In this document: piece by piece, positions 30,434 through 34,180 of the stretch
Layout: each line of letters starts with the position of its first letter
Position numbering within the stretch: position 1 is the stretch's first letter
Source of the DNA: Trichlorobacter thiogenes
Lineage (GTDB): Bacteria > Desulfobacterota > Desulfuromonadia > Geobacterales > Pseudopelobacteraceae
NCBI RefSeq assembly: GCF_900167465.1
Contig: NZ_FUWR01000026.1
Location: 1-34,180 of the forward strand
Length of the DNA: 34,180 nucleotides
Direction: 5' to 3'
Program-made: the position numbers and the translations under genes
The notes under the pieces: generated by a model
Database searches by the model: none
What the model saw: the letters and a program-made list of their open reading frames with translations, nothing else
Told to the model about the DNA's origin: nothing

Positions 30434-30948
30434 TCACCGGAGGCGCACGCAGCGGCAAGAGCCGTTTTGCCGAAGAGCTGACCCTCAGTTTAGGCCCGTC
30501 ACTCTGCTATCTGGCCACGGCCCAGCCTCTGGACGGCGAGATGGATGACCGCATCCATCGCCACCGCCTGCGGCGCGGTACTGCCTGGGAGACCCTTGAA
30601 GAGCCGTTGATGATCCCCCAGACCCTGGCCCGGATTGATGGCATCTACAGCGCCATCTTACTGGATTGTGTCACTCTCTGGCTCTCAAACCTGCTGCTGT
30701 CCTGTGACGAAAACGATCCTGGCTGCGAAGAGCGGGTTTTAAGCCATGTCCACCGTCTGGCCACCACCCTGCGGGGGATGTCTACCCCGGTGATACTGGT
30801 GACCAACGAAGTCGGTCAGGGGATTGTGCCGGAAAATCGTCTTGCCCGGCTCTACCGTGATATTGCCGGACAGGCCAACCAGATACTGGCTGCCAGCTGT
30901 GACAGCGTCTATGTCGCCATCAGTGGCATTCCGCTAAAACTCAAATAA
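30415..30948 (+). CDS. cobU: adenosylcobinamide kinase / guanylyltransferase
   Basis: CobU phosphorylates adenosylcobinamide and adds GMP, giving adenosylcobinamide-GDP in cobalamin loop assembly. The 177-residue product has the P-loop GGARSGKS at 9-16, the DDRIHRHRLRRG stretch with the likely guanylylated His, LDCVTLWLSNLL, and VTNEVGQGIVPENRLAR. GGAGG lies 4-5 bases before the ATG. It overlaps the upstream membrane-protein gene and is followed by cobT after 15 bases. No cobalamin riboswitch was recognised upstream. Confidence 0.95.
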   Translation: MPNNTLITGGARSGKSRFAEELTLSLGPSLCYLATAQPLDGEMDDRIHRHRLRRGTAWETLEEPLMIPQTLARIDGIYSAILLDCVTLWLSNLLLSCDENDPGCEERVLSHVHRLATTLRGMSTPVILVTNEVGQGIVPENRLARLYRDIAGQANQILAASCDSVYVAISGIPLKLK

Positions 30949-30963
30949 CGTGAAGGACTGACC

Positions 30964-32022
30964 ATGACCCTGCTTGAAACCACACTTGCCCGGATTGCCC
31001 CCCTTGACACCGATCTACTGCAACAGACCCAGGTCCGGCTGGATAATAAGACCAAACCACTGGGTTCACTGGGCCGTTTGGAAGAATTTGCCCGCAAGGT
31101 GGTTACCATCAGCGGCAACCCAACCCCTGATCTCTCAAAAAAGGTGATCTTCACCTTTGCCGGTGACCATGGCGTGGTGGAAGAAGGGGTCTCTGCCTTT
31201 CCCAAAGAGGTGACGCCCCAGATGGTTTTGAACATTCTGCGCGGCGGGGCCGGGGTAAATGTGCTAGCCCGCCATGCCGGGGCAGAGGTGCGGATTGTTG
31301 ATGTGGGGGTTGATTTTGATTTTGAGGACTGCCCCGGCCTGATCCACAAAAAAGTGGCCCGTGGCACCCGCAACCTGGCCAAGGGACCGGCCATGACCCG
31401 TGATGAGGCCCTGGCAGCCCTGGCGGTCGGGATTGAACTGGCTGACCAGTGCAAACAGGATGGGATCGGACTGGTGGGGACCGGTGAGATGGGGATCGGC
31501 AACACCACCCCTTCATCAGCCATCATCGCCGCCATTGGCGGTTTCTCGCCGGAGCAGGTTACCCATCGCGGTACCGGTATCAATGACCAGACCCTGCAGA
31601 TCAAGATTGCAGCTATCCGGAAAGGACTTGATCTCAACCGTCCCGATCCGGCTGATCCGCTGGATCTGCTGACCAAGGTAGGCGGGCTGGAGATCGCCGC
31701 CATTGCCGGGCTGGTGCTGGGCTGCGCTGCCAACCGGATTCCGGTGGTGGTGGATGGCTTCATCTCCACTGCCGGGGCGTTAATCGCCTCCGAGCTGCAC
31801 CCCCAGGCACGTGACTACCTGTTTGCCGCCCACGAGTCGGTTGAAGTGGGGCACCGCTTCATGCTTGACCGGATCGGCTGCAGACCGATTCTTGATCTTG
31901 ACCTGCGCCTTGGTGAAGGAACCGGTGGTGCCCTGGCCATGCACCTGATTGAGGCCGGGGTCAAGATCCTGCTGGAAATGGCCACCTTCGAGCAGGCCGG
32001 AGTCTCGGAAAAACAGGAGTAA
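30964..32022 (+). CDS. cobT: nicotinate-nucleotide:dimethylbenzimidazole phosphoribosyltransferase
   Basis: CobT activates the lower-ligand base, making alpha-ribazole phosphate for cobalamin. The 352-residue product has [15 protein letters not shown] near the start, [33 protein letters not shown] and [11 protein letters not shown], the last carrying the catalytic Glu known in this family. Length is typical. It follows cobU by 15 bases with GAAGGA before the ATG. cobS and the cobC phosphatase are not in the window. Confidence 0.97.
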   Translation: MTLLETTLARIAPLDTDLLQQTQVRLDNKTKPLGSLGRLEEFARKVVTISGNPTPDLSKKVIFTFAGDHGVVEEGVSAFPKEVTPQMVLNILRGGAGVNVLARHAGAEVRIVDVGVDFDFEDCPGLIHKKVARGTRNLAKGPAMTRDEALAALAVGIELADQCKQDGIGLVGTGEMGIGNTTPSSAIIAAIGGFSPEQVTHRGTGINDQTLQIKIAAIRKGLDLNRPDPADPLDLLTKVGGLEIAAIAGLVLGCAANRIPVVVDGFISTAGALIASELHPQARDYLFAAHESVEVGHRFMLDRIGCRPILDLDLRLGEGTGGALAMHLIEAGVKILLEMATFEQAGVSEKQE

Positions 32023-32031
32023 TCCCGGATA

Positions 32032-33825
32032 ATGCAAACGGACCGAACCAGCCCTGCACCCCTGCTTCGTCACACTCGCACACATGGATTGCGGCGCTGG
32101 CTCCCCTGCCTGTCAGCCTTCAGTCATTACAAAGGCGCGACCTTCCTGCAGGATCTGGGGGCCGGGCTGGTGCTTGCCACCCTGCTGGCACCGGTTGGGA
32201 TGGGCTACGCCGAGGCTTCGGGCCTGCTGCCGATTTACGGCCTGTACGCCACCATCATACCACTGATGGCCTACGCCATTTTTGGACCAAGCCGGATTCT
32301 GGTGTTGGGACCGGATTCTGCCCTGAGCGCGTTGATTGCGGCCACCGTCCTCCCCCTTGCCGCCGGTGATCCACACCGCGCCGCCGGTCTGGCCGGAATA
32401 CTGGCGGTGATTACCGGCGTTATCGCCATTCTGGCAGGCCTGTTCAAATTTGGTTTTGTCACCGACCTGCTCTCCAAACCGATCCGCTACGGCTACATGA
32501 ACGGCATTGCGCTCACGCTGCTGTTCAGCCAACTTCCCAAACTGCTTGGCTTCTCAGTGGACGGCAGCAGCCTCTTCAGTGCCGCCCAAGGCCTGTACCG
32601 CGGCCTTTCCGCAGGCAGGCTCAACAGTACCGCCTGTATCATCGGTGTTTGTTGTCTGATCATCATTCTGTCGGCAAAACGCTGGTTCCCGCGCCTTCCA
32701 GGGGTATTGATCGCCGTGGTGGGGGCAACCCTGGCAGTGCTGCTGCTTGATCTGGCAGCAACCGCACATATTGCGGTGGTGGGTGCATTGCCACAGGGCC
32801 TGCCAGGCTTCAGGGTTACTGCTCTCTCGCTGAATGAATTTCTGACCCTCTGCTCGGGAGCAACCGCCATCGCTCTGGTCTCCATTGCAGACATGAGCGT
32901 CCTCTCCCGGATCTATGCAACGCGGGGAAACTATTACGTTGACGCCAATCAGGAGCTGGTGGCCCTTGGTGTTGCCAATGTGACAACCGGATTTTTACAG
33001 GGCTTCCCGGTTAGTAGCAGCTCATCCCGCACCCCGGTGGCGGAATCTGCCGGTTCCAAAACACAGGTAACCGGGCTGGTGGGGGCCGCCTGCATCGTGC
33101 TGCTGCTGCTCTTTGCCCCTCGCCTGCTCTATTATCTGCCCATTGCGGCCTTGGGAGCCGTAGTCATATCGGTCTGCACCTCCATTATTGAGATAAAGGA
33201 AGTTCGCAGACTTTACCAACTAAGCCGCGCCGAGTTCGTACTCTCCATGGTCTGCTTTCTGGGGGTGGCGGTGCTGGGGGTGGTACAGGGGATCTTCATC
33301 TCGGTCGGGCTGGCACTGGCCGGATTTATCTGGCGGGCCTGGCGTCCCTACGCGGCTGTTCTGGGACGGGTTGACGGACTGAAAGGGTATCACGACATCA
33401 GCCGCCACCCCGAAGGAAGACGGATTCCGGGACTGGTACTGTTTCGCTGGGATGCCCCGCTCTTCTTTGCCAATGCCGAGATCTTCCGGGAACAGGTCCT
33501 GAAAGCGGCAACTGAGGCGCCTACCACCACCAGCTGGCTGGTGGTGGCCGCTGAACCGGTAACCGACATCGATATTACCGCCGCCGATATGCTGGCTGAA
33601 CTGGACAACGAACTGCTGCAGGCCGGCATTACCCTCTGTTTTGCCCAGATGAAAGGGCCGGTCAAAGATCGCCTGAAATCCTATGATCTGTTCTGCAAGC
33701 TGGGTCAGGAGAACTTCTTTCCCACCATCGGCCAGGCGGTTGACCATTACCTGCAGCAACATCAAGTGGCGTGGATTGACTGGGATGAACGGGTGATTTC
33801 AGACGCCAGCCATGACGCACTTTGA
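32032..33825 (+). CDS. SulP-family anion transporter with STAS domain
   Basis: The 597-residue product has 10-12 hydrophobic segments (about 40-430) with the SulP signature region APVGMGYAEASGLLPIYGLY. A C-terminal STAS domain (about 460-575) includes DIDITAADML and LCFAQMKGPVKDRL. SulP members move sulfate, bicarbonate or other anions; sulfate would fit with cysK upstream, but this is inference. The ribosome site is AGGAGT 11 bases before the ATG, inside the end of cobT. No terminator follows; the IS110 end begins 26 bases beyond the stop. Confidence 0.92.
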   Translation: MQTDRTSPAPLLRHTRTHGLRRWLPCLSAFSHYKGATFLQDLGAGLVLATLLAPVGMGYAEASGLLPIYGLYATIIPLMAYAIFGPSRILVLGPDSALSALIAATVLPLAAGDPHRAAGLAGILAVITGVIAILAGLFKFGFVTDLLSKPIRYGYMNGIALTLLFSQLPKLLGFSVDGSSLFSAAQGLYRGLSAGRLNSTACIIGVCCLIIILSAKRWFPRLPGVLIAVVGATLAVLLLDLAATAHIAVVGALPQGLPGFRVTALSLNEFLTLCSGATAIALVSIADMSVLSRIYATRGNYYVDANQELVALGVANVTTGFLQGFPVSSSSSRTPVAESAGSKTQVTGLVGAACIVLLLLFAPRLLYYLPIAALGAVVISVCTSIIEIKEVRRLYQLSRAEFVLSMVCFLGVAVLGVVQGIFISVGLALAGFIWRAWRPYAAVLGRVDGLKGYHDISRHPEGRRIPGLVLFRWDAPLFFANAEIFREQVLKAATEAPTTTSWLVVAAEPVTDIDITAADMLAELDNELLQAGITLCFAQMKGPVKDRLKSYDLFCKLGQENFFPTIGQAVDHYLQQHQVAWIDWDERVISDASHDAL

Positions 33826-33865
33826 ACCTTAAAACGGCAGTTAGCCACAGAGCAACTGTGTTCTC

Positions 33866-33871
33866 TGTCAA
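33866..33871 (-). promoter_or_regulatory. -35 half of a circle-junction promoter (right end)
   Basis: TTGACA on the minus strand points out of the element. When joined through the CT core to the left end seen at 341, it lies 17 bases from TATGTT. In the linear form no -10 is in place. Confidence 0.5.
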
Positions 33872-33881
33872 GTAGTAACAT

Positions 33882-34180
<299 letters not shown>

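Noticed and set aside
33841-33872. ACAGAG...CTCTGT hairpin as a terminator for the SulP gene
   Set aside because: It has a weak 6-bp stem and no T run, and it spans the proposed IS110 boundary, so it is better explained as target plus IS end.

Overview
The window is an ordinary-looking chromosomal segment of a delta-proteobacterium, most like the Desulfuromonadales (Geobacter/Trichlorobacter type). This is inferred from gene content and style: a menaquinone methyltransferase, hemerythrin, [NiFe]-hydrogenase maturation genes, cobalamin loop assembly, a membrane diadenylate cyclase, and long structured intergenic repeats. No rRNA, tRNA or CRISPR array was seen. Family calls rest on motif recognition by eye.

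Layout. 1-341: the 5' part of an IS110-family element on the minus strand. 342-3111: dapA, a DUF697-like protein and a LOG-family protein, all minus. 3207-6102: a PpiD-like membrane chaperone, purC and a small SAP-motif protein, all plus. 6254-11996: a leftward run ubiE > HD hydrolase > GGEEF diguanylate cyclase > Lon-like protease > bacteriohemerythrin. 12126-16210: a diadenylate cyclase/YbbR fusion, a LysM-NlpC/P60 hydrolase and a radical SAM/TPR protein. 16270-18940: an NrfJ-like lipoprotein (minus), then polyphosphate:AMP phosphotransferase and CheX (plus). 18937-26784: a leftward hyp cluster (hypB, hypF, hypC, hypD), ending in a protoglobin-PsiE fusion and a HAD protein. Between hypB and hypF lie a DUF1016 nuclease gene and broken defence-type genes. 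26873-28675: an ABC exporter (minus). 28902-33825: cysK, an unknown membrane protein, cobU, cobT and a SulP transporter (plus). 33851-34180: the 3' part of a second IS110-family copy, same orientation as the first.

The strongest finding is at the two edges. The non-coding leader of the left IS110 copy (154-341, minus) can be read as a bridge RNA. It has a 9-bp stem closing a loop with two guide-like strands, then a second loop with two more. The four guide-like strands match or complement the DNA around the CT core at the two visible IS ends. Joining the right end (TTGACA) to the left end (TATGTT) would create a promoter with exactly 17 bp spacing that reads into this RNA. The second notable pattern is a set of three 125-150 bp intergenic elements. 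Their outer arms differ in sequence between copies but stay complementary within each copy, which points to selection on folded structure.

How the genes work together. hypB/F/C/D belong to hydrogenase active-site assembly; hypA and hypE are not in the window. cobU and cobT act in the nucleotide-loop branch of cobalamin synthesis. The ubiE-to-hemerythrin run looks co-transcribed and mixes quinone synthesis, c-di-GMP signalling, proteolysis and oxygen/iron binding. The hypF start codon overlaps the stop of a truncated DUF1016 gene, so the hyp operon seems to have been remodelled by insertion and deletion.
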